A DNA stretch of 64,000 bases from Micromonospora sp. NBC_01813 (GCF_035917335.1 NZ_CP109067.1:6385001-6449000); one strand, 5' to 3'. Positions 36,454 through 46,194 are shown, counted from the stretch's first letter. Notes: generated by a model from the letters alone, not told the origin. Numbers and translations: made by a program.

Positions 36454-36981
36454 CTATCGGAGGAGGTCGAGTGCCCACAGCACCCCGAAACCGATCCCGG
36501 CGAAGGCGATGACCACGGCGACCAGGACGAACGGACCGACGATGTCGCGGATCAGGTTGCCCACCGGGGCCGGCCTCGGCAGCAACTCGGTCTGGCCGCT
36601 CGGGACGTGCCGGCGGACGAGGACGCGCTCGCCCACCCGGCCCGGGTCCCAAACCCCGTTGTCGATGGTGCAGGTGAAATCCGGGCCCGCCAGGTGCGCC
36701 GTCCAGAGGGTGTCGGACTCGGCGTTGTGGCGGCGCTCCTTGTCGGTCAGCACCACCCACACGTCCTCCCCGAGCAGCCTGAGCTGCCAGGACCGCCAGA
36801 GCATGAGTACGAACTGCCCGGTCTGCCGGACGCCGATGAAGAGAAGAATGCTGCCGCCGGCACCGATCAGCCACCGGTCAGTGCCGCTGTCCCGCGAGAC
36901 CAGGCGAGCCACGACGCCGACGAGCACGACCGCAGCCAGCGCATAGCCGACCATCCGTGGCAGGCTCCGACGCTTCGCCAT
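36454..36981 (-). CDS. Hypothetical membrane protein, 175 aa
   Basis: Helices at about 12-30, 38-58 and 143-170 enclose a hydrophilic part (LGEDVWVVLTDKERRHNAESDTLW, TCTIDNGVWDPGRVGERVLVRR). I do not recognise a family; the middle part may be a small beta domain. It is convergent with the SDR gene (23-bp gap) and 149 bp from the DUF4291 gene on the other side. Confidence 0.75.
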   Translation of the reverse strand: MAKRRSLPRMVGYALAAVVLVGVVARLVSRDSGTDRWLIGAGGSILLFIGVRQTGQFVLMLWRSWQLRLLGEDVWVVLTDKERRHNAESDTLWTAHLAGPDFTCTIDNGVWDPGRVGERVLVRRHVPSGQTELLPRPAPVGNLIRDIVGPFVLVAVVIAFAGIGFGVLWALDLLR

Positions 36982-37130
36982 GCGCCCAGCATCTCCGACC
37001 GCGTCAACCGGGGTGCCGTCGTCCGTGGACAGCGGCTGTGCTCCGTGACGAGTAGTCGGTGACGGTAGGTTGTCCGGGTGGCGGGCAAATCCTGTGGAGC
37101 TTGCCGGGCCCGTGCGGCACCATCCGGTGC

Positions 37131-37763
37131 GTGAGTGTTCCGTACCGTCAGATTCGGGCCAGGTTCGACGAGCAGACCATCACCGTCTACCAGGCGTACT
37201 CGCCGGAGATCGCTGCCCCAGCGGTGGCGGCCGGTCGGTTCGTGGCGCCCTTCAAGCGCGGGCGGATGACCTGGATCAAGCCGTCGTTCCTGTGGATGAT
37301 GTACCGCAGTGGGTGGGCGTCCAAGCCTGGCCAGGAGCGGGTGCTCGCGGTCGAGATTCTGCGCAGTGGATTCGAGGCGGCGCTTGCTCAGGCATGCCTG
37401 AGTCACTACGACCGTGACCTGTATCCGGACCGGGCTGCCTGGTCGCGGCTCGTGAAGACCAGCCAGGTCAGGGTCCAGTGGGACCCGGAGCGGTCGCCGC
37501 ATCTCGGCCCGCTGCCGTACCGGTCGTTGCAGGTCGGGCTGTCCGGCCAGGTCGTCGACCGGTACGTTGACGATTGGACCGTCGCCGTCAGTGACGTGAC
37601 GGCTCGGGCGCGCGCGATTCGAGACCGCCTCGCCGCTGGTGGCGGAGCGCTCCCGCCCGACCTGTTGCCTGTCGAACGGCCATACCCGTTACCCGCCCCG
37701 ATCGGGGCGACGATCGGCATCACCGACCAGGCGCTGATGAGCGGCGGCGACGAGTCGCGGTGA
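37131..37763 (+). CDS. DUF4291 domain protein
   Basis: 210 aa from GTG 37131. YRQIRARFDEQTITVYQAYSPEIAAPAV, FKRGRMTWIKPSFLWMMYRSGWA and GQERVLAVEI are the conserved DUF4291 blocks; the family is common in bacteria and some fungi and has no known activity. The 24 codons of frame upstream are not in homologues. It is a single gene, ending shortly before the GntR-type operator. Confidence 0.9.
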   Translation: MSVPYRQIRARFDEQTITVYQAYSPEIAAPAVAAGRFVAPFKRGRMTWIKPSFLWMMYRSGWASKPGQERVLAVEILRSGFEAALAQACLSHYDRDLYPDRAAWSRLVKTSQVRVQWDPERSPHLGPLPYRSLQVGLSGQVVDRYVDDWTVAVSDVTARARAIRDRLAAGGGALPPDLLPVERPYPLPAPIGATIGITDQALMSGGDESR

Positions 37764-37791
37764 GGTGGTCGGGGCGGAGGCGTGCGCCAGA

Positions 37792-37857
37792 TGTATCAAG
37801 TGGTTGACACAAACTGGGCGCCGTGGTGCACTCGGTTTGTACCGCACACTTGATACA
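37792..37857. promoter_or_regulatory. GntR-type operator and promoter
   Basis: Perfect 11-bp inverted repeats TGTATCAAGTG (37792-37802) and CACTTGATACA (37847-37857), with a -35-like TTGACA (37804-37809) between them and an inner complementary pair ACAAAC/GTTTGT. It lies directly upstream of the membrane-protein/GntR unit, fitting autoregulation by the YtrA-type regulator. Confidence 0.82.
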
Positions 37858-37865
37858 AACGGGGG

Positions 37866-38759
37866 GTGCTCGTGACCGTACTGCCGATCCTGGCGCTGTT
37901 GTTCGGACTGATCGGGTGCGCCGTAGCCGTGGCCTTGCTGGCTCGGCGAGCCTCGCGCCACCCGCCTGCCGCTGCGAGCGAGATCCCGAGGACGGTCGCC
38001 CGGCGCACCGCCGCACTGCGGTGGGCCGGCGTGACGGTCGGCCTGATCGTCGCCGTCATCGCCGCCGGATCCGGCGATCTCGGCACCGGGCAGTTGCTGG
38101 CAGCCCCGTTGTTCGGGCTGTGCGCACTCATCGGCGTACTCGCCGGGGAGCTGACCGTGTGGCCGCCGCGCGGGCCGACGCGGACCGCAACCGTCGAAGT
38201 CCGCCGAGTCCGCCACTACCTGCCACGCCACCTCAGCCGGGTGGTCGCGATGGCCGTCGGAGTGCTCCTGGCCCTGGTCGCCGCCACCACGGCAGCCGGC
38301 GGCCCCGACGACATGGGACGCCCCGGGCGCTCGCTCACCCGGCAGTGCACCGTCGACATGAGCCAGAGCCGGGGCCCGTGGCCGGGCTCGTTCTACACCG
38401 CTGGGCTGGTGGTTGTCGTGCTGGTCGGCCTGCTGGTGGCGTACCTCGCCGTGCGCGCCATCGTCCGACGACCGCGATCCGGCGGCGTCGGCGACGTGGC
38501 AGTCGACGACGCGTTGCGCAGGCGCGCGGCCTACGTCGCCACCGGCGCGGTCGGCGTCCTCGCCGCCATCCCGCTCGCCGGGGTCAGCCTGACGGCAGCC
38601 AACGGCCTGCTCGGCATCACGTGCGCACCACTGTGGTGGACGGTCGTCGGGTGGGGCCTGCTTGCGCTGGCTCCGGCGGCGCTCGTCATGGTGGGCTGGT
38701 GCGCGGCAGCGGTACTTCTTCCGACGGACCGAGCCGAACCCCTGGCGCGGACGCGGTGA
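37866..38759 (+). CDS. Membrane protein paired with GntR regulator
   Basis: About 297 aa with six hydrophobic segments (about 3-25, 50-70, 75-95, 122-140, 178-200, 220-240 and 250-275, one possibly not spanning). No catalytic motif was recognised. GTG 37866 and GTG 37872 are both possible; the second is better spaced from the GGGGGG run. The stop overlaps the GntR start by 4 bp. In YtrA-type loci such membrane proteins are often ABC permease-like or DUF1648-like, but there is no ATPase gene here. Confidence 0.8.
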   Translation: MLVTVLPILALLFGLIGCAVAVALLARRASRHPPAAASEIPRTVARRTAALRWAGVTVGLIVAVIAAGSGDLGTGQLLAAPLFGLCALIGVLAGELTVWPPRGPTRTATVEVRRVRHYLPRHLSRVVAMAVGVLLALVAATTAAGGPDDMGRPGRSLTRQCTVDMSQSRGPWPGSFYTAGLVVVVLVGLLVAYLAVRAIVRRPRSGGVGDVAVDDALRRRAAYVATGAVGVLAAIPLAGVSLTAANGLLGITCAPLWWTVVGWGLLALAPAALVMVGWCAAAVLLPTDRAEPLARTR

Positions 38760-39142
38760 CCGACCGTCCGGCATTGACGGTGGTCACCGACGACCCCACG
38801 CCGCCCTACGAGCAACTGCGCCGCCAACTCGTCGAGCTGATCCGGTACGGCGTGCTCGCCCCTGGCGATCGGCTGCCGCCCGTACGCCAACTCGCCGCCG
38901 ACCTGGGGCTCGCCGCCGGCACCGTCGCCCGCACGTACCGGGAACTCGAGATGGCCGGGATCGTGACCTCCCGGCGCGGCGGCGGCACCCGCGTCGCGGC
39001 CGCGCCAGCTCTCGGGTCGGACCCGGTTGAGGCGCTGCGCGAGCGCGCCGCAGCGTTCGTACGCGAAGCACGTCTGCTCGGTGCCGACGAGGCGCAGATC
39101 GTGTCGGCGGTCGCCCATGCGCTGGCGGCGCCCAAGCGCTGA
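38756..39142 (+). CDS. GntR regulator, YtrA subfamily
   Basis: 128 aa: a winged HTH (PPYEQLRRQLVELIRYGVLAPGDRLPPVRQLAADLGLAAGTVARTYRELEMAGIV) and a short C-terminal helical tail (about 85-128) for dimerisation without a large ligand domain, the YtrA hallmark. The GTG start overlaps the membrane-protein stop. It probably binds the TGTATCAAGTG/CACTTGATACA operator and represses its own operon. Confidence 0.92.
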   Translation: MTDRPALTVVTDDPTPPYEQLRRQLVELIRYGVLAPGDRLPPVRQLAADLGLAAGTVARTYRELEMAGIVTSRRGGGTRVAAAPALGSDPVEALRERAAAFVREARLLGADEAQIVSAVAHALAAPKR

Positions 39143-39190
39143 AGGCACCGGAGCCGCTGAGCGGAGCGGGCACTTGCCGGACGATCGCGG

Positions 39191-39631
39191 TCAGCCGAAG
39201 GAGACGATTCCACCGCGTTCGTCGAAGACCGCGCTGCCCGCCCACGCGATCTCCCAGCGGTTGCCCTCGGGGTCGGCGACATATCCGGAGCGGCCGCCCC
39301 ACGGCCGATCGGTCGGCTCGGCCACCACCCTCGCCCCTGCGGCAACGGCTGCGGCGAACGCTCGATCGACGTCTTCTCGACTGTCCACGTTGCAAGCGAG
39401 GGTGACGCCGGACCAACCTCCGACCGGCTCCGGCGTATCAGGTGCGGCCTCGGCAGCCAGTTCGGGCATCGGATACAACGCGAGCACGACACCGCCGAGC
39501 AGGAACGCCGACCAGTCGTCATCGCCGCCGGGCAACTCGGGCCAGCCCAGCGAACGGTAGAACGAGCGCAGAACGACCATGTCACGGGTGCCCAAGGTGA
39601 CGACAGACAGCCGGGGCGGCATCGTGTTCAT
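39191..39631 (-). CDS. VOC family protein (glyoxalase-like)
   Basis: 146 aa from ATG 39631 (ATG 39622 also possible). Two beta-alpha-beta-beta-beta modules: RLSVVTLGTRDMVVLRSFYRSLGW and the C-terminal GRSGYVADPEGNRWEIAWA. The second has a metal-ligand-type Glu (WEIAW), but the first His/Gln ligand is not evident. Such single proteins serve as dioxygenases, glyoxalases or antibiotic-binding proteins; no specific function can be assigned. Confidence 0.88.
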   Translation of the reverse strand: MNTMPPRLSVVTLGTRDMVVLRSFYRSLGWPELPGGDDDWSAFLLGGVVLALYPMPELAAEAAPDTPEPVGGWSGVTLACNVDSREDVDRAFAAAVAAGARVVAEPTDRPWGGRSGYVADPEGNRWEIAWAGSAVFDERGGIVSFG

Positions 39632-39693
39632 CCGACAATAGTGCCGGAAGGTGAGGCCGGCTCCTGCGCCGAAGTGACGGTAGTCGGGCTGCG

Positions 39694-40332
39694 TCAGGTG
39701 GCGTTCCACTGGCCGTGATGGATGACGGTGGCGGCGTCGCGACGGCGTGCGGCGACGGTCGGGGCCTGCGGCGGCAGGTCGTCGGCGCGGTAGCCGATGC
39801 AGATGCCGCCGATCGGCGAGTACTCGTCGGGGATGCCGAACTCGGCCTTGAACGCGGCCGTGTGTGCCGGGACGTCGACCACGGGATCGAGGTCATCGCC
39901 GGCGACCCGCATGATGCCGAAAAAGCAGGCACCCAGGCCCTCGTCGACGGCGGTGAGCAGCATCATCAGCGCTGCCATGCCGGTGTCGATGTACCAGTAG
40001 GGTGCCGGCCAGCGGGCTTCGGACCGATCGGCCCAGCCCTTGTCGGCTTCGGCGTACCGGGCGAGGTAGGCGGCCTTGTGCGCGAGCGGCACGACCACGA
40101 GCGGCGCGTGTTGCATGGTCGGGGTCTGCGCGACGCGGGTGGGGACGTACGGCCAGAATCTGGCCCGGTCCTGCGGTTTGGTGAGGGCGAGGAAGGCCCA
40201 GCCCTGGGAGAAACCGGCCGAGGGCGCGCGCAGCGCGCTGGCCAGGATTCGGTCGACGACATCGGGGCTGAGTGGCCGGTCGGCGTAGTGCCGCACCATC
40301 CGCCGCCGACGGATCACCTCTGCGTACTCCAT
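39694..40332 (-). CDS. Nitroreductase family FMN protein
   Basis: 212 aa. The N-terminal RRRRMVRHYADRPLSPDVVDRIL with the Arg pair binding FMN phosphate, APSAGFSQGWAFLAL, and GLGACFFGI near 140-150 are nitroreductase/F420-binding BluB-like signatures. ATG 40332 gives the family-typical start EYAEVIRRRR. It is 62 bp from the VOC gene on the same strand and may be its operon partner upstream. Confidence 0.9.
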   Translation of the reverse strand: MEYAEVIRRRRMVRHYADRPLSPDVVDRILASALRAPSAGFSQGWAFLALTKPQDRARFWPYVPTRVAQTPTMQHAPLVVVPLAHKAAYLARYAEADKGWADRSEARWPAPYWYIDTGMAALMMLLTAVDEGLGACFFGIMRVAGDDLDPVVDVPAHTAAFKAEFGIPDEYSPIGGICIGYRADDLPPQAPTVAARRRDAATVIHHGQWNAT

Positions 40333-40453
40333 GCCACCGATCCTGCCACGGCCCGATCCAGCCCGATCCGCCCCATGAAGAGGCATGGGGAACTCGAAGC
40401 TCTGATCATGGATAGTCAGCGCGGCAGGCCCGGATGGGTGAGAGCCCGCCAGA

Positions 40454-40867
40454 ATGTCGTTGGCGCAGGTTACGGTCTGCGCCGTGGACGACGACTCGGT
40501 GGCACGGCGTGCCGCGTTCGCCTACGTAGATCTCCTGGAGCGCCGCGACTGGCCGGGGCTTGCCGCCCTGCTCGCCGACGATGTGGTCTTCGACATGCCG
40601 CAGACCCGGGAGCGCATTCGGGGCAAAGATTCATTTCTGCGATTCAACATGGAGTATCCCGGCGATTGGCACCTACGGGTGCGACGGGTGATCGCCGATG
40701 GCCGGTTCGCCGCCCTGTGGCTTGAGGCTCGGGTCGGCACCGAGCAGCAGGATGCGTGTGTCTGGCTCGAGACGTCCGAGCGCGGGCTGATCAGTAAGGT
40801 CACCGACTACTGGCCCGAGCCGTACGAGCCGCCGCCGGACCGGGAACATCTCGTGGAGCGGTGGTGA
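40454..40867 (+). CDS. SnoaL-like/NTF2-fold protein
   Basis: 137 aa (or 127 aa from GTG 40484). AAFAYVDLLERRDWPGLAALLADDVVFDMP and RIRGKDSFLRFNMEYPGDW are the typical SnoaL/nuclear-transport-factor-2-like N-terminal helix and beta-sheet entry. The pocket may bind a small hydrophobic ligand; the family includes polyketide cyclases and ketosteroid isomerases, but no Asp/His set identifies a reaction. It ends 13 bp before the convergent DinB gene. Confidence 0.85.
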   Translation: MSLAQVTVCAVDDDSVARRAAFAYVDLLERRDWPGLAALLADDVVFDMPQTRERIRGKDSFLRFNMEYPGDWHLRVRRVIADGRFAALWLEARVGTEQQDACVWLETSERGLISKVTDYWPEPYEPPPDREHLVERW

Positions 40868-40880
40868 CGACTTCCCCGCG

Positions 40881-41378
40881 TTACTTGTCGATGAGCTGTT
40901 CTCGAAGGATGTCTGCGTGTCCACAGTGCTGGGCGAGCTCGCGCAGCACGTGGAGATACACCCACCGCAGCGGAAGCGGCCCCCGTCGGTTTCCGGGCAG
41001 GATGTCGTCCAGACCCAGGGATGCCGTCGCTCGTCGGGACGCTTCGCAGGCTTCGCGGTGTGCCTGCTGGACGGTGGCGATCGTGTCGTCGTCATCCAGG
41101 ATGAACGAGTCGTGGGACTCCGCAGGGACGCCGATCTCGGCGCGCGTCCGGCAGGTGACGGCTTCGTCGAACCAAACCTTCTCGACGAAGGTCGCGTGCT
41201 TCACCAGACCCAGCAGCGTGGTCCGGGAGGCCACCAACGAGCGGCGTGCCTGTTCCTCGGTCAGCCCGTCCAGGCAGCCATTGAGCGCGATGCGGTGCTC
41301 GTCGATGAACGCCTCGAACTGGGCTTGGGCCGACTGCGCTACGACCTGGTCGGCGAAGGTGGGCGGGTAGGAAGACAT
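40881..41378 (-). CDS. DinB family protein (DUF664-type)
   Basis: 165 aa four-helix-bundle DinB/YfiT-like protein. Candidate metal-binding histidines are in GLVKHATFVEKVWF and ELAQHCGHADILRE, giving the usual three-His pattern. Members with mycothiol act as thiol-dependent transferases. It is divergent from the alpha/beta hydrolase gene at 41464 (85-bp gap). Confidence 0.9.
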   Translation of the reverse strand: MSSYPPTFADQVVAQSAQAQFEAFIDEHRIALNGCLDGLTEEQARRSLVASRTTLLGLVKHATFVEKVWFDEAVTCRTRAEIGVPAESHDSFILDDDDTIATVQQAHREACEASRRATASLGLDDILPGNRRGPLPLRWVYLHVLRELAQHCGHADILREQLIDK

Positions 41379-41463
41379 GGACGAAGCATTCCAGACCGCG
41401 ACTCGTCATCCGGCTGCCTCGGCTGGACCGCAGTACCCGCCGGCTGGCCGTAGTCTTCTCACC

Positions 41464-42339
41464 ATGACGAAGGCGCGGACCCATACCCTCGCCCTACCTG
41501 ACGTCGACCTGGTCTACGACGTACGCGGCCCGCTCCCACCAGCCGACGGACGTCCCGCGTTGGTCATGATCGGCCAGCCGATGACAGCGGACGGCTTCGA
41601 CGCGCTCGCCGCCCACTTCGCGGACCGTACGGTCGTCACCTACGATCCGCGCGGCCTGGGCCGCAGCATCCGCAGGGACGACCGGTCCGATCACACGCCA
41701 CAGCAGCAGGCCGCCGACCTGCACCTGCTCATCGAGGCGCTTGGCGCCGGCCCGGTGGACATGTTCGCCAGCAGTGGCGGTGCGGTGACCGCCCTCGAAC
41801 TGGTCGCGACCCACCCTGACGACGTCGTCACCCTGGTCGCGCATGAGCCGCCGATCAACGCCGTGCTACCCGACTGCGCGGCCGCCGAACGCGCTCGTGC
41901 CGCCTTCCACGAGGCCTACCAGGCGAGGGGCACCGGTGCCGGGATGGCGGCGTTCATCGTGATGACGTCCTGGCAGGGCGAGTTCACCGACGCCTACTTT
42001 GCCCAGCCCGAGCCTGACCCGGTGATGTTCGGCCTGCCGACCGACGACGACGGCACCCGCGCTGATCCGCTGCTGTCGAAGAGTTCGTGGGCGATTACCG
42101 ACTACCGCCCCGATGCGGCGGCGCTGGCCACGGCATCGACCCGGATCGTGATCGCGGTTGGCGAGGAGTCGGCGGGGACGTACACCGCGCGTACGGCCGT
42201 CGGTATCGCCGCCCTGCTCGGCCAGGAAGCCACGGTGTTCCCGAGCCATCACGGCGGCTTCCTCGGTGGGCAGTTCGGTTACGCGGGCAAGCCCGAGGAG
42301 TTCGCAGTGAAGCTGCGCGAGGTACTGGTCGCCGGTTGA
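41464..42339 (+). CDS. Alpha/beta hydrolase
   Basis: 291 aa. The core shows VTYDPRGLGRS, nucleophile elbow FASSGGAVTAL with Ser, and the C-terminal SHHGGF with the catalytic His. It is cytoplasmic. ATG 41464 gives MTKARTHTLALPDVDLVYDVRG, a usual start; the 29 codons upstream lie within the divergent promoter gap. Function unknown among esterases, lactonases and C-C hydrolases. Confidence 0.9.
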   Translation: MTKARTHTLALPDVDLVYDVRGPLPPADGRPALVMIGQPMTADGFDALAAHFADRTVVTYDPRGLGRSIRRDDRSDHTPQQQAADLHLLIEALGAGPVDMFASSGGAVTALELVATHPDDVVTLVAHEPPINAVLPDCAAAERARAAFHEAYQARGTGAGMAAFIVMTSWQGEFTDAYFAQPEPDPVMFGLPTDDDGTRADPLLSKSSWAITDYRPDAAALATASTRIVIAVGEESAGTYTARTAVGIAALLGQEATVFPSHHGGFLGGQFGYAGKPEEFAVKLREVLVAG

Positions 42340-42437
42340 CCAACTCGCCGCCAGAGTTTCGCCGATCCGCTGTTGGCCGGACCGGCTCGGTGGATCGGCT
42401 GGTGGCGTGACGGTTACCTGGCGGTAATGATGGCGGG

Positions 42438-44174
42438 ATGCGGTACGACGTAGTCGTGATCGGGTCTGGGTTCGGCGGCAGCGTCGCCGCGCTGCGGCTC
42501 GCCGAAAAGGGCTACTCGGTGCTGGTGCTGGAGGCCGGCCGACGCTTCGCCGACCACGAGCTGCCGCGTACCTCGTGGCGGGTGCGCCGGTTCCTGTGGG
42601 CGCCGGCGCTCGGCTGTTACGGCATCCAGCGGATCACCCTGCTGCGCTCCGCCGGCAAGAGCGTGACGGCGGGTCAAGGCGTGACGGCCGGGCGTAGCGT
42701 GACGGCCGGGCGTAGCGTGACGGCCGGTCGAGGCGCGCAGGCTGGCCGACGCGGCGCGGGCAGCGGCAGCCGGGCCGGGGTGCTGGTGCTCTCCGGGGCT
42801 GGCGTCGGCGGCGGGTCGCTGGTCTACGCGAACACGCTGTACGAGCCGCCGGCCGACTTCTACGCCGACCCGCAGTGGTCCGGCATCACCGACTGGCAGG
42901 CAGAACTCGCCCCGCACTACGCCCGCGCCAAGCAGATGCTCGGCGTCGTCGACTATCCGCGTACCACTGCGGCGGACCGGGCGATGCGGGCGGTCGCCGA
43001 CCGGATGGGGGTCGGCGACACGTTCCGGCCGACCCCGGTCGCCGTCTACCTCGGCCGGCCAGGTGAGCGGGTCGCCGACCCGTACTTCGGTGGGGCCGGA
43101 CCGGACCGGGTCGGCTGCACGCACTGCGGGTCCTGCATGACCGGCTGCCGGGTCGGTGCCAAGAACTCGCTGCCGAAGAACTACCTCTGGTTCGCCGAAC
43201 GGGCCGGAGCCCAGGTCCGGGCGCTGACCACGGTCGTCAGGCTGCGGCCGAGCGGGGACGGTGCCGGCTACCTGATCGAGGTACGGCGTACCGGTGCCTG
43301 GGTCGGCGGCCGGGAGACGATCACCGCCGACCAGGTGGTGCTCGCCGCCGGGGCGCTCGGCACCCAACGGCTGCTGCACGCCGCCCGAGCCACCGGAGCG
43401 CTGCCGGCGATCTCGGCCCGGATCGGCACCCTGACCCGGACCAACTCGGAGGCGATCCTCGGCGCGGCGGTGCCCCGCCGGGCGGCCCGCCGTCGGCGGC
43501 TCGACTTCACCGACGGCGTCGCGATCACCAGCTCGTTCCACCCGGAGCCGGGCACCCACGTCGAGCCGGTCCGCTACGGTCACGGCTCCAACCTGATGGG
43601 GCTCCTGCAGTCGGCGCCGGTGGCCGGCGGGCCGCGCCGGGTGCGCCGCTGGCTGGCCGCGCTGGCCGGCCGACCCCGGGACACGCTGCGGCTGCTGTCG
43701 GTACGGGACTGGTCGCGGCGCACCATCGTGGCGTTGGTGATGCAGTCGGTGGACAACTCGCTGACCACGTACCTCCGTCGCGGCCGGCTGGTCGCCGGGC
43801 ACGGGCACGGCCAGCCCAACCCGAGCTGGATCCCGGCCGGTCACCGGGCGGTGCGGCTGCTCGCCGACGAGATCGGCGGCCTGCCCGGCGGTGCGGTCAC
43901 CGAACCGTTCGACGTGCCGATGACCGCGCACATCCTGGGCGGGGCGGTGATCGGGGCCACCGCACAGGACGGCGTCGTCGACCCGTACCACCGGGTGTTT
44001 GGTTGTCCGGGCCTGCACGTGATCGACGGCGCGGCGGTGCCGGCGAACCTGGGGGTGAATCCGTCGCTGACCATCGTCGCGTTGGCCGAGCGGGCGATGT
44101 CCTACTGGCCGGTCAAGGGTGAGCCGGATCGTCGACCTGCACCATCGTCGGGCCGGTCCGACGACGGTCGGTAG
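42438..44174 (+). CDS. GMC oxidoreductase, cholesterol-oxidase-like
   Basis: 578 aa FAD enzyme. [17 protein letters not shown] binds [18 protein letters not shown] contacts FAD, and [14 protein letters not shown] closes the C-terminus. A cysteine-rich [18 protein letters not shown] is characteristic of the cholesterol-oxidase-like GMC subgroup. Between LLRSAGK and VLVLSGAG an extra ~40 residues made of 18-bp repeats ((S/G)VTAG(R/Q)) interrupt the FAD-binding region, which in relatives is short here. It lies 11 bp upstream of guaA and is probably co-transcribed with it. Confidence 0.92.
   Translation: MRYDVVVIGSGFGGSVAALRLAEKGYSVLVLEAGRRFADHELPRTSWRVRRFLWAPALGCYGIQRITLLRSAGKSVTAGQGVTAGRSVTAGRSVTAGRGAQAGRRGAGSGSRAGVLVLSGAGVGGGSLVYANTLYEPPADFYADPQWSGITDWQAELAPHYARAKQMLGVVDYPRTTAADRAMRAVADRMGVGDTFRPTPVAVYLGRPGERVADPYFGGAGPDRVGCTHCGSCMTGCRVGAKNSLPKNYLWFAERAGAQVRALTTVVRLRPSGDGAGYLIEVRRTGAWVGGRETITADQVVLAAGALGTQRLLHAARATGALPAISARIGTLTRTNSEAILGAAVPRRAARRRRLDFTDGVAITSSFHPEPGTHVEPVRYGHGSNLMGLLQSAPVAGGPRRVRRWLAALAGRPRDTLRLLSVRDWSRRTIVALVMQSVDNSLTTYLRRGRLVAGHGHGQPNPSWIPAGHRAVRLLADEIGGLPGGAVTEPFDVPMTAHILGGAVIGATAQDGVVDPYHRVFGCPGLHVIDGAAVPANLGVNPSLTIVALAERAMSYWPVKGEPDRRPAPSSGRSDDGR
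42661..42750 (+). repeat. 18-bp in-frame tandem repeat in the GMC gene
   Basis: Four units beginning GCGTGACGGC (42661, 42679, 42697, 42715) and a degenerate fifth (42733). The second and third are identical. Each unit codes six residues of the type VTAGRS, so the array can expand or contract without changing the frame. Confidence 0.93.
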
Positions 44175-44185
44175 GCTTCCTGAAC

Positions 44186-45739
44186 ATGAGCACGCCGCGC
44201 CCGGTCCTGGTGGTCGACTTCGGAGCCCAGTACGCCCAGCTGATCGCCCGCCGGGTGCGGGAGGCCAAGGTCTATTCGGAGATCGTCCCGCACGACATGC
44301 CGGTGGCCGAGATGCTGGCCAAGGATCCGGCCGCGATCATTCTTTCCGGCGGCCCGGCCAGCGTCTACGCCGACGGTGCCCCGCAGCTGGACCCGAAGCT
44401 GTTCGACGGCGGGGTGCCGGTCTTCGGCATCTGCTACGGCTTCCAGGCGATGGCGCAGGCGCTCGGCGGCACGGTCGCGCACACCGGCAACCGTGAGTAC
44501 GGCGGCACCCCGCTGGCCGCCCGCCCCGACGCCGGGGTGCTGCTGCGGGAGTTGCCGACCGAGATCCCGGTCTGGATGAGCCACGGTGACTGCGTGACCG
44601 CCGCCCCGGACGGGTTCGTGGTGACCGCCGGTTCGGCCGGGGCGCCGGTCGCCGCGTTCGAGGACGTCGCCGGCCGGCGGGCCGGGGTGCAGTTCCACCC
44701 AGAGGTGGCCCACACCGCGCACGGCCAGCTGATGCTGACCCGGTTCCTGTACGACATCGCCGGTATCGAGCCGACCTGGACCCCGCAGAACATCATCGAC
44801 GAGCAGGTGGCCCGGATCCGGGCGCAGGTCGGCGACAAGGAGGTCATCTGCGGGCTGTCCGGCGGGGTGGACTCGGCGGTCGCCGCCGCACTGGTGCACC
44901 GGGCCGTCGGCGACCAGCTGACCTGCGTCTTCGTCGACCATGGGCTGCTGCGCGCCGGTGAGGCCGAGCAGGTCGAGTCGGACTACGTCGCCGCGACCGG
45001 GATCAAGCTGAAGGTGGTCGACGCCGCCGACCGGTTCCTTGGTGCGCTGGCCGGGGTGACCGACCCGGAGCAGAAGCGCAAGATCATCGGCCGGGAGTTC
45101 ATCCGGGTCTTCGAGGCGGCGGCCCGCGAGGTGGCCGCCGCCGGCGACGTGGAGTTCCTGGTGCAGGGCACCCTCTACCCCGACGTGGTGGAGTCCGGTG
45201 GCGGCACCGGCACCGCCAACATCAAGTCGCACCACAACGTCGGCGGGCTCCCGGACGACCTGCAGTTCGCGCTGGTCGAGCCGCTGCGCACGCTGTTCAA
45301 GGACGAGGTGCGGGCGCTCGGCCTGCAGCTCGGACTGCCGGAGGCGATGGTCTGGCGGCACCCGTTCCCCGGCCCGGGTCTGGCGATCCGGATCATCGGC
45401 GCGGTCGACCGGGAGCGGCTCGACCTGCTGCGCGCCGCCGACCTGATCGCCCGCGAGGAGTTGACCGCCGCCGGGCTGGACCGCGACGTCTGGCAGTTCC
45501 CGGTGGTGCTGCTCGCCGACGTACGCAGCGTCGGCGTGCAGGGCGACGGGCGCACCTACGGCCACCCGGTGGTGCTGCGCCCGGTGTCCAGCGAGGACGC
45601 GATGACCGCCGACTGGTCCCGGTTGCCGTACGACGTGATCGGCCGGATCTCCACCCGGATCACCAACGAGGTGGCCGAGGTGAACCGGGTGGTGCTGGAC
45701 GTGACCAGCAAGCCGCCGGGCACCATCGAGTGGGAGTGA
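44186..45739 (+). CDS. guaA: GMP synthase (glutamine-hydrolysing)
   Basis: 517 aa, full length. An N-terminal class I glutaminase domain with nucleophile Cys in GICYGFQAM and the triad His/Glu in VQFHPEV is followed by the ATP-pyrophosphatase domain with P-loop [12 protein letters not shown], and the C-terminal dimerisation domain ending KPPGTIEWE. It aminates XMP (made by GuaB in the same window) to GMP. Confidence 0.98.
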   Translation: MSTPRPVLVVDFGAQYAQLIARRVREAKVYSEIVPHDMPVAEMLAKDPAAIILSGGPASVYADGAPQLDPKLFDGGVPVFGICYGFQAMAQALGGTVAHTGNREYGGTPLAARPDAGVLLRELPTEIPVWMSHGDCVTAAPDGFVVTAGSAGAPVAAFEDVAGRRAGVQFHPEVAHTAHGQLMLTRFLYDIAGIEPTWTPQNIIDEQVARIRAQVGDKEVICGLSGGVDSAVAAALVHRAVGDQLTCVFVDHGLLRAGEAEQVESDYVAATGIKLKVVDAADRFLGALAGVTDPEQKRKIIGREFIRVFEAAAREVAAAGDVEFLVQGTLYPDVVESGGGTGTANIKSHHNVGGLPDDLQFALVEPLRTLFKDEVRALGLQLGLPEAMVWRHPFPGPGLAIRIIGAVDRERLDLLRAADLIAREELTAAGLDRDVWQFPVVLLADVRSVGVQGDGRTYGHPVVLRPVSSEDAMTADWSRLPYDVIGRISTRITNEVAEVNRVVLDVTSKPPGTIEWE

Positions 45740-45740
45740 C

Positions 45741-45776
45741 CTGACCGGTCAGACCGGGACCGGAGCGCCCGGTCAG
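45741..45776. terminator. Inverted repeat between guaA and the PspC gene
   Basis: CTGACCGG (45741-45748) and CCGGTCAG (45769-45776) form an 8-bp stem around a 20-base loop containing a further GC stem. It overlaps the stop of the convergent PspC gene, so it may serve both. Confidence 0.65.
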
Positions 45777-46114
45777 ATCGGGCCTCGGTCGCCTTCCACC
45801 GGCATCGCCGGCGCGGTGCCGGCCGGAGCGCTGCCGGGTGCCCCGGCGTGCGGCGATGCCGGCGGTGCGGTGCCGGGCCAGGCGGGCGCGGTCGGCGGCT
45901 CCTCCGGCATCAGGAACCAGATCACCGGGTAGGTCAGCGCGGCCAGGCCGCCGGTGAGCACGGTGACCACCGCGAAGATCACCCGGACCAGGGTCGGGTC
46001 GGTGTCGAAGTAGCGGCCGATGCCGCTGGCCACCCCGGCGATCATGCGGTCCGTGGTGGGTCGCCGGAGCTGCTTGTACGGGGCGTGAGCTGCGGAGCTG
46101 GCGTGTGTCGTCAT
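45773..46114 (-). CDS. PspC domain membrane protein
   Basis: 113 aa. The PspC pattern YKQLRRPTTDRMIAGVASGIGRYFDTDPTLVRVIFAVVTVLTGGLAALTYPVIWFLMP occupies residues 13-70 with one or two membrane helices; a Pro/Ala-rich tail follows. It is one of three PspC-domain proteins in the window. PspC proteins sense or modulate envelope stress; in actinobacteria many occur without PspA. Confidence 0.92.
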   Translation of the reverse strand: MTTHASSAAHAPYKQLRRPTTDRMIAGVASGIGRYFDTDPTLVRVIFAVVTVLTGGLAALTYPVIWFLMPEEPPTAPAWPGTAPPASPHAGAPGSAPAGTAPAMPVEGDRGPI

Positions 46115-46194
46115 GCTTCAACGATCCGCGTGTGGACCCTGGGCGACCTCGGTGACTGCCCGGATCAATACCCTGATCCGTCCCGTATTGCGGC

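Noticed and set aside
42661-42750. 18-bp repeats as a regulatory iteron array
   Set aside because: They are in frame inside the GMC gene with intact coding on both sides.
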